NCBI GenBank assembly: GCA_003134685.1
Contig: PLCA01000009.1
Location: forward strand, 155,809 to 219,808
Direction: 5' to 3'
Source of the DNA: Gemmatimonadota bacterium
Lineage (GTDB): Bacteria; Gemmatimonadota; Gemmatimonadetes; Gemmatimonadales; Gemmatimonadaceae
DNA: 64,000 bases
The notes under the pieces are model-generated. The model saw only the letters and a program-made list of their open reading frames with translations, did not search any database and had not been told where the DNA came from. The translations under genes were made by a program, and so were the position numbers. Shown piece after piece: positions 1 through 9,499 of the stretch (its first letter is position 1; every line of letters starts with the position of its first letter).

Positions 1-249
1 AAAATGCCCTTCAACTGATGCGACAATTTCACGAAATGCGACGGAAGGTTTATGGGGAGTAATTGTAACTCGTATCCGTGCGCGCCCGTCTAGACCATCC
101 GCAGATACGGAGGTTTCGAATTCGATGTTAATGTCGGTGGTTGGTCGTTTTGCGCGGCCGGTCTCTTCTGGATTGTCTAGGAAGAGCAGTTCGCGAATAT
201 GAACACTAAGCAACGCGACGCCGGAGAGTAACTCTTCTGTTATTTGCAT
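1..249 (-). CDS. SecB-like chaperone, C-terminus beyond the left edge
   Basis: The reading frame is open from an ATG at 249 to the window edge and gives 83 residues. The segment HIRELLFLDNP followed by TDINIEFETSVS, RIRVTITP and AFREIVASVEGHF follows the first strands of the SecB fold: a short strand with an aromatic-rich SF(E)xP-type motif, then long alternating hydrophobic strands ending in a G-x-F. SecB and its relatives hold unfolded proteins for export, and solitary SecB-like proteins also serve as the chaperone of toxin-antitoxin-chaperone (TAC) modules. The start codon lies inside the end of the upstream gene (ATGCAAATAA, 10-base overlap), so the two are probably translated together. 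The family assignment is by eye. The missing C-terminal half prevents a firmer call. Confidence 0.55.
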   Translation of the reverse strand, partial: MQITEELLSGVALLSVHIRELLFLDNPEETGRAKRPTTDINIEFETSVSADGLDGRARIRVTITPHKPSVAFREIVASVEGHF

Positions 250-1067
250 CCAGCCGCCATTGCAAGACGGCTGTATTCTCCAGTCGTCGCACCTGAGACG
301 CTCGCTAGCAATCGCCGCGTAACCAGCTCAGGCGGAAATATGGGCGCCTCGAAATCGGGATCGACAAGCTCGTCCCACTCCTCGAAGTAAATGGGATCGG
401 CTAGCTTGGGATGCGGATGTATGGTACCGACGATGTCGTACATTTCTGCCACATCTGCGAGCGAGAAAACGCTGACGCTTGCGTCAGGGTTTTCAAAACG
501 ATGCGACATTCCGTGATACTGCACGAGTAAACTCTGTATCTCGAGGCCTACGTACAAGTCGTCGAACCACTCTCTTTGCAAAGGGGGAAGCTTCTTTCCC
601 TCTGCCTTTGCTCTTGCTCGTTGCCCCACGGGCGCCCACGCGTTCCGATAGATCTGGCGAAACCGAGCAACGGATCTACGTTGCCACCATCTCACACTCT
701 TACCTAGGCGATTCAAATCCCTGGGCGATCGGTCCGCCAGGTAATCGTCGTATGCGGCAACTACCGCCAGCCCGTCTTGAGCGGAGAGAGTAAGACTTGG
801 TGGATCGAGGTCCTCTTCAAGTGCCGGACCGAACGCCCAAAGGGCAGCAAGCCAAGGATCCGCGTGCGCCGCAACCTGCACGCGGAGATCTTCAGGGGTG
901 GGTTTGAATCCACGCTCGCGGCTCGAGATAAGCGGAACGACGACGAACCCTTTAGTCGAGTCGTGAAGCTCAAAGGGTGTGCTAACGATGAGGACAGTTA
1001 TCCCGTGTCCCCGAACGTTAGCGGTAGACCCTAGCTTAAACGCCATATGGGCACGGTCACGGATCAT
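240..1067 (-). CDS. Hypothetical protein with PemK/MazF-like N-terminus, coupled to SecB-like gene
   Basis: This 275-residue protein is not recognised as a whole. Residues ~15-120 resemble the PemK/MazF layout: a strand leading into VLIVS, then VVVPLISSRE, then a segment on the pattern of a late beta strand and the terminal helix (SLTLSAQDGLAVVAAYDDYL). The C-terminal ~150 residues are charged and match nothing I know. PemK/MazF proteins are ribosome-independent mRNA interferases with an SH3-like barrel, and I cannot show that catalytic residues are kept here. An alternative start is the ATG at 1046 (MAFKLGS), and neither start has a clear Shine-Dalgarno. The stop overlaps the start of the downstream SecB-like gene, which supports a toxin/chaperone pair. 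The call is tentative: the ORF is convincing, the function is not. Confidence 0.5.
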   Translation of the reverse strand: MIRDRAHMAFKLGSTANVRGHGITVLIVSTPFELHDSTKGFVVVPLISSRERGFKPTPEDLRVQVAAHADPWLAALWAFGPALEEDLDPPSLTLSAQDGLAVVAAYDDYLADRSPRDLNRLGKSVRWWQRRSVARFRQIYRNAWAPVGQRARAKAEGKKLPPLQREWFDDLYVGLEIQSLLVQYHGMSHRFENPDASVSVFSLADVAEMYDIVGTIHPHPKLADPIYFEEWDELVDPDFEAPIFPPELVTRRLLASVSGATTGEYSRLAMAAGCK

Positions 1068-1938
1068 AAGGTGGCATCAAGCTAAGCGAAGTCCGAACAT
1101 TCTTCTGGGCTTAGACACGCCCAAACGCTGGTTCGTAACAGAAGGATCAATATCTCTGCCACAATCAACTTTGGTCAGAGGTAGGTACTGGTACACCAGG
1201 CGAGTTCTCCTTGAGCCACCCAATGGTTTCCTTCGAAAGCCTTGCCGCCCGTACCTTAAAGGCCCTAGGGGGTGACGCACTGCGTAGAAACAGCCAAAAA
1301 TTGGTCCTACGATCAAGGGGGCGTGAGCTTCTCAGCCCCAGATCCAGATTGTGAGGATGCGAGGGGTCGACAGTCAAATCAGGCGGCGCGCCACCGGAGG
1401 CCCTCGTTCGTTTGCGCGAAGACCCAACCGTTGCATGAATCTCGTCAAGAGGACCTTTAGGGCCCGTCATAATGAGAGCCGGATGCTCGTCAACCGTCTC
1501 GTTGTCGTGGTCCGTTCCCGTTAGATCGTCGTCTGCCCACCAAATGTCGCCGCGGTCTGGTCGCGGCCTTTTCGCGATTTTTAAGAGTGAGAGCAGATTC
1601 AGGGCGAACTCTCCCGAGCAATAAAGCGATCACCTTGCGCGAGCGAGTTATCGCAAAATCGCGCTACCATATCACTCTGCTGCCAGACCGGGGCAACTGA
1701 CCCAGCGGTAAGGCACGTCCCCGAATACTCCCATTTCTCAACAGGTCTACAGCAAAAAGTCAGTAGTTTGGGCGCGGTTGAAAAGGGCGATTTCCTATCA
1801 ATATAGGTCGTTTTCGTATCACCCGCGCCGGCGTCGGCATCTACTGATTTGTGGCATTAGCGCTCGAATACACGAAATTGCCGCCCCAAATTAACCGTCC
1901 CGCTGGTCGCGGATCTATCCAATTGTCCGAGAATAGGC
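1068..1938. other. 871-bp non-coding or decayed stretch
   Basis: No convincing gene is present. The short open frames here have no protein-like composition, no start signals and no recognisable motifs. The stretch is visibly less GC-rich than the core genes of the window. It contains a pair of IS-end-like motifs near 1788-1824 and otherwise separates the SecB-like pair from the end of hsdR. Confidence 0.6.
1788..1824 (+). repeat. Paired IS21-type end-like motifs (site A)
   Basis: CGATTTCCTATCA at 1788-1800 is followed 21 bases later by CGTTTTCGTATCACCC at 1809-1824. The same pair, in the same order and almost the same spacing, recurs at 32225, and in reverse orientation at 39695. Multiple ~20-bp repeats at the termini are typical of IS21-family ends, and no istA/istB gene is nearby, so this would be a solo end. 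The family assignment is from memory of the general pattern. Confidence 0.45.
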
Positions 1939-4900
1939 TCATGCGGCCACAGCCGTTGCGTGCACCGCCGCCAGTACTCCTACTAGCTCATCGACCTGTC
2001 CCGAACTGAAGAGCCCATCTGGGCCGCGCGGGGTGAGGTCAGTGAACGGTGATTCATAGAGAAGCGTTGCCGCCATCACACCGTGCGCAGTGAGATGGTT
2101 CACGATCAAGTTCACGAACTCGATCTGGTTCCCGGCGAGAACCTTTCCGGTTAGAAACCCTCCCATCGCCGCCTTCGCCGCCTCGCGGTCAAGGCCAACC
2201 AGAGAACGCACGAAAAGTCCTAGCCCGTGGGATTCGACCGCGGCCCGCCGAATATCCTCTGCGGCGCCGACGCCATTCTCCGCGAGCATTTGCTCAAGCT
2301 CTGATAGATCAGTTGCCGTCAGCGGTTTGTTCATTCGTAGTTTGCGGATTGCGACGTGATCGAGGTGCGCGCGAAGGAAGGCCTGCGCCTTCGCCCGAAA
2401 CTTTGCGTAGTCTGCCCCCTCGCCGATGCCGGGAAGCGCGACCGCGCTTTCCCCACCAATCTCATCCTCGAAGTCCGTGTATATGGGCTTGCGTTTCTGT
2501 TTATCAATCAGCTTGATCAGATCTCGCAGACGCCGGCGCATGCCTTCGAGCATCGGTACTGTCACGTCCTGCCACCACTCGTCGGTCTGCACGTCCTGGA
2601 TGAGTGCCATCTGATCGCGCACCATCGGTATCGCGGATTTTTCCTCCAGCAGACCGGCTAGCTCCTTGACCTGTTCGCGGAGCCGCACGAAACCCGGCTC
2701 GGAACGCATCATCGCGAGCTGCAGGCTCAACACAAGCAAATCGAAGCGTTTGGCTTCCTCCCCCTCCGGGTCGAGCTCCGACGGCAGACCCGCTACTTCG
2801 TGTGAGAGCTCCGACAGCGTGTCAGGCGTCAGTACCGTCCAAGCCTCGGGTTTTGCAAACTTCTCGACGATACGACGCTTCGGCCGAACGACGAAGTTGT
2901 CGACGTTCATGGCCGCGGTCTCCCTGTGCAGAACCTCGGCGACTGCATGGCGCACTTCGGGTTCGGAAGCCGGGTCGCCGTAAGTGGTCGCGGGCGCCTT
3001 GACTACGCCGCCTTCCGCCGCGTTGCGCTGGTCTAATTCGCCGATCAACTCCAACCGCGCGTTGAACAGGCGCTTGCCGAGCGAGGCGCCCAGCGCCCCT
3101 TCGGTGGCTTCAGGATTCTCACCGAAATACTCGAGGTTTTGGCAGTAGTCAAAGATATAGAAGAACTTCTTATCGTCCCCAGGACCGAACAGATCCGGCC
3201 GGAGACGCGTGCCACGTCCTACCATCTGCCAGAACTTTGTCTTCGAGCGCACCAGCTTGAAGAACACGAGGTTCACGACCTCAGGGATGTCGATGCCGGT
3301 GTCGAGCATGTCGACCGAGAGTGCGATGTGCGGCGCCTTGTCCTTCGCCGAAAAGCTCTCGATCAGATTCTGGGCGTATTCAGTCTTGAAAGTGATCACG
3401 CGCGCGAACTCGCCCTTATAGTGTGGGTAATTCGCGTTGAAACGCTCGGCGATGAAATCAGCGTGAGCCTGGTTTTTTGCGAAAAGAATCGTTTTGCCGA
3501 GGCGGTCACCACCCGCGACTGTGATGCCGTGCGTCATCAGGTGCGCCAGCACCTTGTCTACTGTGTCCTTATTAAAGAGCCATTTGTTGACGGCCGCGGC
3601 GTCAACACGATCCGGAACGTTTCCCTCATCATCCCATTCCAGCGCATCCCACTGATCCTTGTCGTCTTCAGATAGATCTTCGTATTTGATCCCTTCGCGC
3701 TGGAACTTGAGGGGCACTGACACGGCCTTTGGCGGCACGAGGAAGCCGTCTCGCACCGCCTCTTCAAGCGAGTACGCGTCGGTCGGCACGCCATTCTCCA
3801 GATCGAACAGACTGTAAGTGTTGCGATCCACCTCGTCCTTCGGCGTAGCCGTGAGTCCGACCAGAAGGGAATCGAAGTAGTCGAAGATCGCACGGTATTT
3901 CTGAAAGACCGAGCGATGCGCCTCGTCGATTATGACAAGATCGAAATGGCCCACACCGAATCGCCGCTGGCCGTCTTTCGTGTCGTCGATTAGCCCCATC
4001 ATCGTCGGATACGTCGAGATGAAGACACGCCCATCGGCTTCCTTGTCGGTCACCAGGTTCACCGGCGACGCATCCGGAAGAAATGCCTTGAAGGCGTTGA
4101 CGGCCTGCTTAACCAGCGCCACGCGGTCGGTAAGGAACAACACGCGCTTGGCCCAGTTGCAGCGCGTCAACAGGTCAGCCAGCGCGATCACCGTGCGGGT
4201 TTTGCCGGCGCCGGTGGCCATCACCATTAGAGCTTTGCGGTCATGGTCGCGCTCGAAGCTCTCCGCTATGCGCCGGATGCCACGCGTCTGGTAGTAGCGT
4301 TCGACTATAGCAGGGTTGATCTCTGCCGCCGTCAACGACTTTCGGATGCTGAGCCGCTGGATTGCAAGCTCCAGCTCGGCCTTCTTATAGAAGCCCTGAA
4401 CTGCGCGCGGCGGGTAGTTTGTGTCATCCCAGAACCAGTGCTCGTATCCGTTGGAGTAGAAGATGAGAGGGCGCTGACCAAACTGCCGCTCCAGACAGTC
4501 GGCGTAGAGTTTGGCTTGCTGCTGCCCAACACGCGAGTCGCGTCGAGTGCGCTTGGCTTCGACGAGCCCCAGTGGCTTGCCGTCATCGCCCCACAGCACA
4601 TAATCGACGAAGCCCTTGCCCTTGTTGTTGGGCATTCCGCTGACTTCGAACTCGCGGGCGCGTGCCTGGTCGAGTGGCCATCCAGCTTCCTTGAGAAGCA
4701 AATCGATGAAGTAGTCGCGGGTCTCAGCTTCGGAGTAATCGTGCGTGTCCGGTTGCACAGCTGCGGCTCGCTTCGCTTCCGCCACCTCAGCGCGCAGCCG
4801 CTTCAGCTCCTCATCAAGCGTGGTCTTGTCAGCCAGCAGAGAAGCAAGTTTCTCGTCACGATCGTGCAACGCGGCCTCGAGCTGCAGCAACTGCTCGGCG

Positions 4901-5349
4901 GTTTGCTTGGGGCCGCCTGCGGCTTGGGGCAGCAGAGCTTCATCGAACGACAGCCCTGGCGCCGGCCGTGTCACGCGGCCGTAGGTGTACGCGAGCCAGT
5001 ACGTCACATGGAAAAGCTCGCGCACCGCAACCAATCCATCGTCTACTGGAATCGCGCGGTGTCCGTGGACTGCGCGGTTACCTAGGGTGTTGATCACACG
5101 AGCCTTACTGAAAACCGCCTCGCCCGCGGTCGCTTTGAAGCTCGGTTCGTGGATCAGTGCCGAGAGATTGTCCTGATAGGGCAACTGAAGGGCGGCGTCG
5201 TGCTTATAGGCCCAGGCGATGGCTAGTTCGAGTGCTCGGCGGGCGTAGAAGCACGCTGTACGGGGGTCCGCGAGCACGGCACCTTCTGCTGCTGCGGTGG
5301 CGTCGAACAGCGCCAGCCATTCGCTCTTAAGGAAGCTGAACTGGCTCAT
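1939..5349 (-). CDS. hsdR: Type I restriction enzyme, R subunit (HsdR, EcoEI-like)
   Basis: This is the translocase/nuclease subunit of a type I restriction system. It cleaves unmodified DNA after ATP-driven translocation. The start is set at the ATG giving MSQFSFLKSEW (1136 residues), because the upstream part of the open frame, which overlaps the end of hsdS, is not protein-like. An N-terminal all-helical DUF4145-like region is followed by a PD-(D/E)xK nuclease segment around residues 245-270 (VDYVLWG ... LVEAKRT). Next come SF2 helicase motifs: Walker A ATGAGKT near 378, DEAH near 473, LTATP, and QMVGRGTRLRP near 712. An EcoEI-type C-terminal domain closes the protein. All key motifs are intact. 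It is the last gene of hsdM-hsdS-hsdR, separated from hsdS by ~205 bases. Confidence 0.95.
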   Translation of the reverse strand: MSQFSFLKSEWLALFDATAAAEGAVLADPRTACFYARRALELAIAWAYKHDAALQLPYQDNLSALIHEPSFKATAGEAVFSKARVINTLGNRAVHGHRAIPVDDGLVAVRELFHVTYWLAYTYGRVTRPAPGLSFDEALLPQAAGGPKQTAEQLLQLEAALHDRDEKLASLLADKTTLDEELKRLRAEVAEAKRAAAVQPDTHDYSEAETRDYFIDLLLKEAGWPLDQARAREFEVSGMPNNKGKGFVDYVLWGDDGKPLGLVEAKRTRRDSRVGQQQAKLYADCLERQFGQRPLIFYSNGYEHWFWDDTNYPPRAVQGFYKKAELELAIQRLSIRKSLTAAEINPAIVERYYQTRGIRRIAESFERDHDRKALMVMATGAGKTRTVIALADLLTRCNWAKRVLFLTDRVALVKQAVNAFKAFLPDASPVNLVTDKEADGRVFISTYPTMMGLIDDTKDGQRRFGVGHFDLVIIDEAHRSVFQKYRAIFDYFDSLLVGLTATPKDEVDRNTYSLFDLENGVPTDAYSLEEAVRDGFLVPPKAVSVPLKFQREGIKYEDLSEDDKDQWDALEWDDEGNVPDRVDAAAVNKWLFNKDTVDKVLAHLMTHGITVAGGDRLGKTILFAKNQAHADFIAERFNANYPHYKGEFARVITFKTEYAQNLIESFSAKDKAPHIALSVDMLDTGIDIPEVVNLVFFKLVRSKTKFWQMVGRGTRLRPDLFGPGDDKKFFYIFDYCQNLEYFGENPEATEGALGASLGKRLFNARLELIGELDQRNAAEGGVVKAPATTYGDPASEPEVRHAVAEVLHRETAAMNVDNFVVRPKRRIVEKFAKPEAWTVLTPDTLSELSHEVAGLPSELDPEGEEAKRFDLLVLSLQLAMMRSEPGFVRLREQVKELAGLLEEKSAIPMVRDQMALIQDVQTDEWWQDVTVPMLEGMRRRLRDLIKLIDKQKRKPIYTDFEDEIGGESAVALPGIGEGADYAKFRAKAQAFLRAHLDHVAIRKLRMNKPLTATDLSELEQMLAENGVGAAEDIRRAAVESHGLGLFVRSLVGLDREAAKAAMGGFLTGKVLAGNQIEFVNLIVNHLTAHGVMAATLLYESPFTDLTPRGPDGLFSSGQVDELVGVLAAVHATAVAA

Positions 5350-5554
5350 CACAACTGTGTCGAGTCTCCGAATCGCGCAGTCGTTAGCGTGGCGAAGATA
5401 AGCAGCAGCCGCTGATGCAAAGCTTCCGGCACTTTCACAGATATAGCTCGGACGGTGAATCGAAACGCCAGCCGCAAGGGGCGCCAGCGAATCGTTCCGC
5501 AGAGTGCGGTATAATCCTGCACGGGCTTTGTGTCGAAGCAGCAGGGCGATGAGT

Positions 5555-6739
5555 TCACAGTTCGCCGCGAAAGGCGCGATGTTGGAGGCAGGCAAAAAGC
5601 GCATCCATTTCGATGATGGCGGCGAGCTGGCGATCTTTTAGACGACGAATCTCGTCGACTTGCACCGCAAACCTTCTCTGGAGATCAAGAGACGGCAATG
5701 GAATTTGAATCTCGCGAACCATAGTAAGATTGAGGTTCTTTTGGCGCACTCCTCGTTGTTGGCGGCGAAAATGTTCACGACCCACCACAATTGCGAAGTA
5801 GACATAGATGGACTCCGCGACTTGGTTGTCTATTCGTGCGAAGGCGACTGCTTGATTGCACGAGCAATCGACGCCTGCGATGCCAGCCTTTAGAGCCGCA
5901 CTGTCGTACATGCCTAGCATCAAAGAGCCGAGGGGCACAGGCTTGGCCGACGTTTCGAGAAGTGCGCTAGCGGTAACGCGCTCCTTGCTCTGAAACAAGT
6001 ACATCTGATCAAGTTCGCCGGAGGAGAACCAAGGGACCGTCCCGCCGAAATATTCTGTCCTCTCCCGCGGTGGCGTCCCACCACTCTGCCAGTCTCCAAG
6101 ATCGCTTAGCGCAATTGTCGGCAAGGCCTTCGTATTTTCTGCGGGGTGGCCGAACATATTCAGGAAGATGGATTGGGTAAGGACATCAAGTTGGCCCAGC
6201 GCGGCACGACGTTTGGCACGCAGCGCGTCCGCTTTATCTAAAACCTCCGCGATCCGCTGCTGCTGGGAGAGGGGTGGGAGTGGGATTCTGATCTTGCCCA
6301 GATTCCCGCGGGAGATTCTGGAGCGAGTAGTTCCAGTCGCGTAGCGAGCAATCTGATTTCGGCTGGCTGGCCCGTTCAAACAGTGCATCAACCATCGCAA
6401 ATCGTGTTTCTTGGCGTCCGGACGAATTATGCAAACGTCCACCACGGTCACCGAGGGTTTCGAGTCGCCAGGGAAGATGCATGCGCGTCCAAGCGGATCG
6501 GGCATCCGCGCCACCAGCACGTCACCGGGCTCTAGGAATGTGCATCGGAGTGCGCGTGCCCTGTCGCTGGTCAGAAATCGATCCGACTTGTCGACGTATT
6601 CACCGTCCCCCACATCCGCTAACTGGACTAGACGGACATCTCCGTCGGGGTCTTGGTCCTTCGACTCGACCCAGTCGCCATCTACGAACACTTCGGCGGA
6701 CGCCAAAGCATCTTGGAGTGTGACTATCGGCCAGTTCAC
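5555..6739 (-). CDS. hsdS: Type I restriction-modification specificity subunit (HsdS)
   Basis: This 394-residue subunit recognises the bipartite target sequence for both methylation and cleavage. The layout is typical: a first target-recognition domain (about 1-150), a central conserved helix (LPPLSQQQRIAEVLDKADAL, about 155-200), a second recognition domain with a GGTPP motif, and a distal helix (PLPSLDLQRRFAVQV) with the common ending AFRGEL. The start ATG overlaps the hsdM stop by 4 bases, so the two are translationally coupled. Full length and undisturbed. The target sequence cannot be read from the protein. Confidence 0.93.
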   Translation of the reverse strand: MNWPIVTLQDALASAEVFVDGDWVESKDQDPDGDVRLVQLADVGDGEYVDKSDRFLTSDRARALRCTFLEPGDVLVARMPDPLGRACIFPGDSKPSVTVVDVCIIRPDAKKHDLRWLMHCLNGPASRNQIARYATGTTRSRISRGNLGKIRIPLPPLSQQQRIAEVLDKADALRAKRRAALGQLDVLTQSIFLNMFGHPAENTKALPTIALSDLGDWQSGGTPPRERTEYFGGTVPWFSSGELDQMYLFQSKERVTASALLETSAKPVPLGSLMLGMYDSAALKAGIAGVDCSCNQAVAFARIDNQVAESIYVYFAIVVGREHFRRQQRGVRQKNLNLTMVREIQIPLPSLDLQRRFAVQVDEIRRLKDRQLAAIIEMDALFACLQHRAFRGEL

Positions 6740-8274
6740 TCCAGCATCCTCTCCAACTCCTTCATGCCTCGCTCAATCTCCTCTTCCAGTTTCGCGAGGT
6801 CGGCAAGGATCTGCTTGGGCGCACGAAATTCAATCTCTTCGCGCGTCATCTCTTTGTAACGGTTAAGGGAGAGGTCATAGCCCTGGGCGGCGATGTCGGT
6901 CTTGATCACGCAAAAGCTTTGCGCGGTGCGCGGGCGTTCTCTCTCAGTACCGTTGCGCTCGGCCCAACGTGCCAGCACGTCGGGGAGGTTGTTTTTTTCG
7001 TGCTCCTGGGCACCGAGTGCGGCGCGCGGAATGGCTCCGAGCTTTTCGTCCGGAAGCTGTGCCGTGCGTTTGTCATCGAGGCTCCACCCGTCCGCCTCGA
7101 CGTCGTAGAACCAAACCTGATCGGTGCCACCGGAATTGGTCTTGGTGAAGAGCAGTATCGCCGTAGACACACCCGCATAGGGCTTGAACACGCCGCCGGG
7201 CAACTTGACCACGGCATCCAGCTTCTGGTCTTCGACCAGCATTCGGCGCAGCTCCTTGTGCGCATTGGTGGAGCCGAACAGCACGCCGTCGGGCACGATA
7301 ACCGCGGCGCGGCCACCCGGCTTCAGAAGGCGCAAGAACAGCGCGAGAAAGAGCAATTCGGTCTTCTTCGTCTTGACGATTTGCAGAAGGTCCTTCGCGG
7401 TGTTCTCGTAGTCCAGGCTGCCGGCGAAGGGTGGATTGGCCAGCACTAGCGTGTACTTCTCCTCTTCGCCTGCGTGATCTTGGGCGAGCGAGTCGCGGTA
7501 ACGGATATCCGGGTTCTCAACACCGTGCAGGAGCATGTTCATGCTGCCGATGCGCAACATGGTATTATCGAAGTCGAACCCGTGGAACAACCCGCCGTGG
7601 AAGTGTTCGCGCAGCTTCGCGTCGTGCAGGATGTTGGGGTGCCGCTCGCGCAGCACCTCGCCCGCCGCGACGAGGAAGCCAGCTGTGCCGCAGGCCGGAT
7701 CGCAGATGATGTCGGTGGGCTGCGGCCTGGTCATCTCCACCATCAGCCGGATGATGTGACGTGGTGTGCGAAATTGGCCGTTCTGCCCAGCGCTGGCGAT
7801 CTTGCCGAGCATGTACTCGTACAGGTCGCCCTTGGTGTCGCGATCCTCCATCGGCACGGCGTCGAGCAGGTCCACAACCTTGGCCAGCAGAGCCGGCGAG
7901 GGAATAGTGAAGCGCGCATCCTTCATGTGGTGCGCGTAAGTGGAGTCGTCGCCGCCGAGCGTGCGCAGGTACGGGAAGACGTGCTCGGCCACGACCGTGA
8001 ACATCTCGGCTGGCGCCAGATGCTTGAAGCGAGACCACCGCAGGTCATCGTAAGGGCGTCCTTTGGCATCCGCGCCCTCCGGGAATACGCGCCGCTCCAT
8101 CGGACGCTTCAGGCGGGCCGACTTATTCTCCTCTAGCGTGTGCAGGTCGTCCAGGCGGCGAAGGAAGAGCAGATAGGTAATCTGTTCGATGACCTCCAGC
8201 GGATTGGAGATTCCGCCGGTCCAGAAAGCGTTCCAGATCTGGTCGATCTGGCTTTTGATGGCACCGGTGATCAT
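6736..8274 (-). CDS. hsdM: Type I restriction-modification DNA methyltransferase subunit (HsdM)
   Basis: N6-adenine methyltransferase of 512 residues that acts with HsdS to protect host DNA. An N-terminal helical HsdM_N domain (IDQIWNAFWTGGISNPLEVI) precedes the catalytic domain. The SAM-binding motif DPACGTAGF lies near residues 191-199 and the catalytic NPPF near 277-281. The C-terminal YDLSLNRY segment is typical for the family. It is the first gene of the hsdM-hsdS-hsdR operon and overlaps hsdS by ATGA. The operon is intact, so the system is probably active. Confidence 0.96.
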   Translation of the reverse strand: MITGAIKSQIDQIWNAFWTGGISNPLEVIEQITYLLFLRRLDDLHTLEENKSARLKRPMERRVFPEGADAKGRPYDDLRWSRFKHLAPAEMFTVVAEHVFPYLRTLGGDDSTYAHHMKDARFTIPSPALLAKVVDLLDAVPMEDRDTKGDLYEYMLGKIASAGQNGQFRTPRHIIRLMVEMTRPQPTDIICDPACGTAGFLVAAGEVLRERHPNILHDAKLREHFHGGLFHGFDFDNTMLRIGSMNMLLHGVENPDIRYRDSLAQDHAGEEEKYTLVLANPPFAGSLDYENTAKDLLQIVKTKKTELLFLALFLRLLKPGGRAAVIVPDGVLFGSTNAHKELRRMLVEDQKLDAVVKLPGGVFKPYAGVSTAILLFTKTNSGGTDQVWFYDVEADGWSLDDKRTAQLPDEKLGAIPRAALGAQEHEKNNLPDVLARWAERNGTERERPRTAQSFCVIKTDIAAQGYDLSLNRYKEMTREEIEFRAPKQILADLAKLEEEIERGMKELERMLE

Positions 8275-8358
8275 GTCAGGATACTTCGATTCCGTTCGAA
8301 TGAAGTCAAATGGAGTTTTCAGCCCATTGGAAAGGTGCCATGTATGGGCCTCAGGGCA

Positions 8359-8803
8359 CTAGGTAATCTGGATCAGCCAATTTGGTTGCCGCCTCCACAT
8401 CAGCGAGCAAGCCAAAAACGAAAAGCGCGGTCGAGCACCGTCCAGTCTGGCGGAAGGTCGATCTTTGCGCGACCTGTGAGCCATCCCAGGTCGATGATTC
8501 CGACTCGCCTGCCTCCCTCGAACACCGCGAAGCTGCGCCTGAAGATGTTCGCACTTCGCAGCTTGACTCTTCGTTTGAAGAGCTCGACGTCGAGATTCGA
8601 CCGCCACCACTTCGGCTTCGTGGCTCGCGCAAGGATTTGTCTCTTGCACTCGATCACGTAGTTGCCGCCGATAACCTGGTCGTTAAAAGCTGTAGCGTCC
8701 GTCGGCGAGATCAAGCTTCGCCGTCTCATGCCATAGAGATCTCTCCATTTCCCCGACGACCTTGCCGCTATCAAGGAACTGGAAATTCCACGAGAACAAC
8801 GTG
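8359..8803 (-). pseudogene. Decayed gene, tubby-like/LURP-type small protein, two frameshifts
   Basis: Read through three frames this encodes one ~145-residue protein. The first part is LFSWNFQFLDSGKVVGEMER ... DLADGRYSF, then stop. The second resumes as NDQVIGGNYVIECKRQIL ... RSFAVFEGGRRVGIIDLG ... KIDLPPDWTVLDRAFRFWLA, and the third ends LMWRRQPN. The pattern (VGE-I, then a G-x-Y strand, then FV-L-G-VG-I, then IDLP, then a final hydrophobic helix ending in WRR) matches a common small family of tubby/LURP-like beta-barrel proteins of unknown role. The breaks fall in T-runs near 8685 and 8405-8415. The expected start codon is ACG at 8802, or TTG at 8799. Either the gene is dead or the assembly has two homopolymer errors. 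Confidence 0.55.
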
Positions 8804-8910
8804 CGAACTGCGATGAGCAAGCAGCCTCCCTCCAAGAAGTAGACCCCCGCTGCTTAGTTCTACTTCTTCGTCCGCGCGGCCCGTGGTCGCTTTCGCAAAG
8901 CGTCTGTGCT

Positions 8911-9384
8911 CTAGTTATCTCGTGCGTCTTGGCTAAAGGCCCAGACTACAACTGCACCCAAGCCAAGCCACGTCAATCCATCTCGCTTCTGTTTTTGCGT
9001 AGCTCTAACGAAAACGTTTCGCTGGAGCCACTTCAGCCCGCTCGCCGGGTTTTTGTAAAGCGGGAGGTACTTTGTACCGCGCAGGAATCCAGTCGGCGAG
9101 GCGGACTTATGAAGGACGATGGGTATGATCGGCTTTCTCTTTCCCTTGGCTATCCCAATTTCCTGTGGGACCCAATCAGAGGCCGATGCGTGGTGACTCC
9201 ACAGAAGTATAAAGACGTCGCAACGGTCAATCGCATCGACAATCGCCTGATCGAGGTCCGACCCGGGGTCAATGGATGAATCTGCAAGAAATACTTTGCA
9301 TCCGGGGCGCTCCAGGATTCCTCTCACTTCTGTCGCTCGACTCAAATCACGTGTCGAATAACTAATGAATACTTCAAATGCCAT
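8911..9384 (-). CDS. Stand-alone TIR-domain protein
   Basis: 157 residues that are almost entirely one TIR domain. It opens with EVFISYSTRD, then has VFLADSSIDPGSD (box 2-like), CDVFILLWS, and SDWVPQEIGIAKGK, where the glutamate sits at the usual NADase catalytic position. Bacterial TIR proteins often hydrolyse or rearrange NAD+ in phage defence. The C-terminus carries a short hydrophobic stretch (WLGLGAVVVWAF) that could anchor it in the membrane. No sensor domain or partner gene is obvious. It lies between a type I restriction operon and an unknown two-gene operon. Its upstream DNA runs straight into a gyrB relic, so the promoter is not the ancestral one. Function in defence is inferred. 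Confidence 0.8.
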   Translation of the reverse strand: MAFEVFISYSTRDLSRATEVRGILERPGCKVFLADSSIDPGSDLDQAIVDAIDRCDVFILLWSHHASASDWVPQEIGIAKGKRKPIIPIVLHKSASPTGFLRGTKYLPLYKNPASGLKWLQRNVFVRATQKQKRDGLTWLGLGAVVVWAFSQDARDN

Positions 9385-9499
9385 AAATGTTCACGAATCA
9401 TGGGTGTTTTGGCTGCATACATCGGCGCACATGCGTGCGCGAGGCAACTCAGCCTCTTCGAATTTGTATGAATCGCGGCGCCGCCTGATTTCGCAACGC

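Noticed and set aside
1165..1470. 101-codon open frame in the non-coding stretch
   Set aside because: Composition is not protein-like, and no start signal or homology pattern is visible.
5350..5604. N-terminal extension of hsdR (85 codons upstream)
   Set aside because: The HsdR fold begins at MSQFSFLKSEW. The extension overlaps the hsdS end and reads like non-coding DNA.
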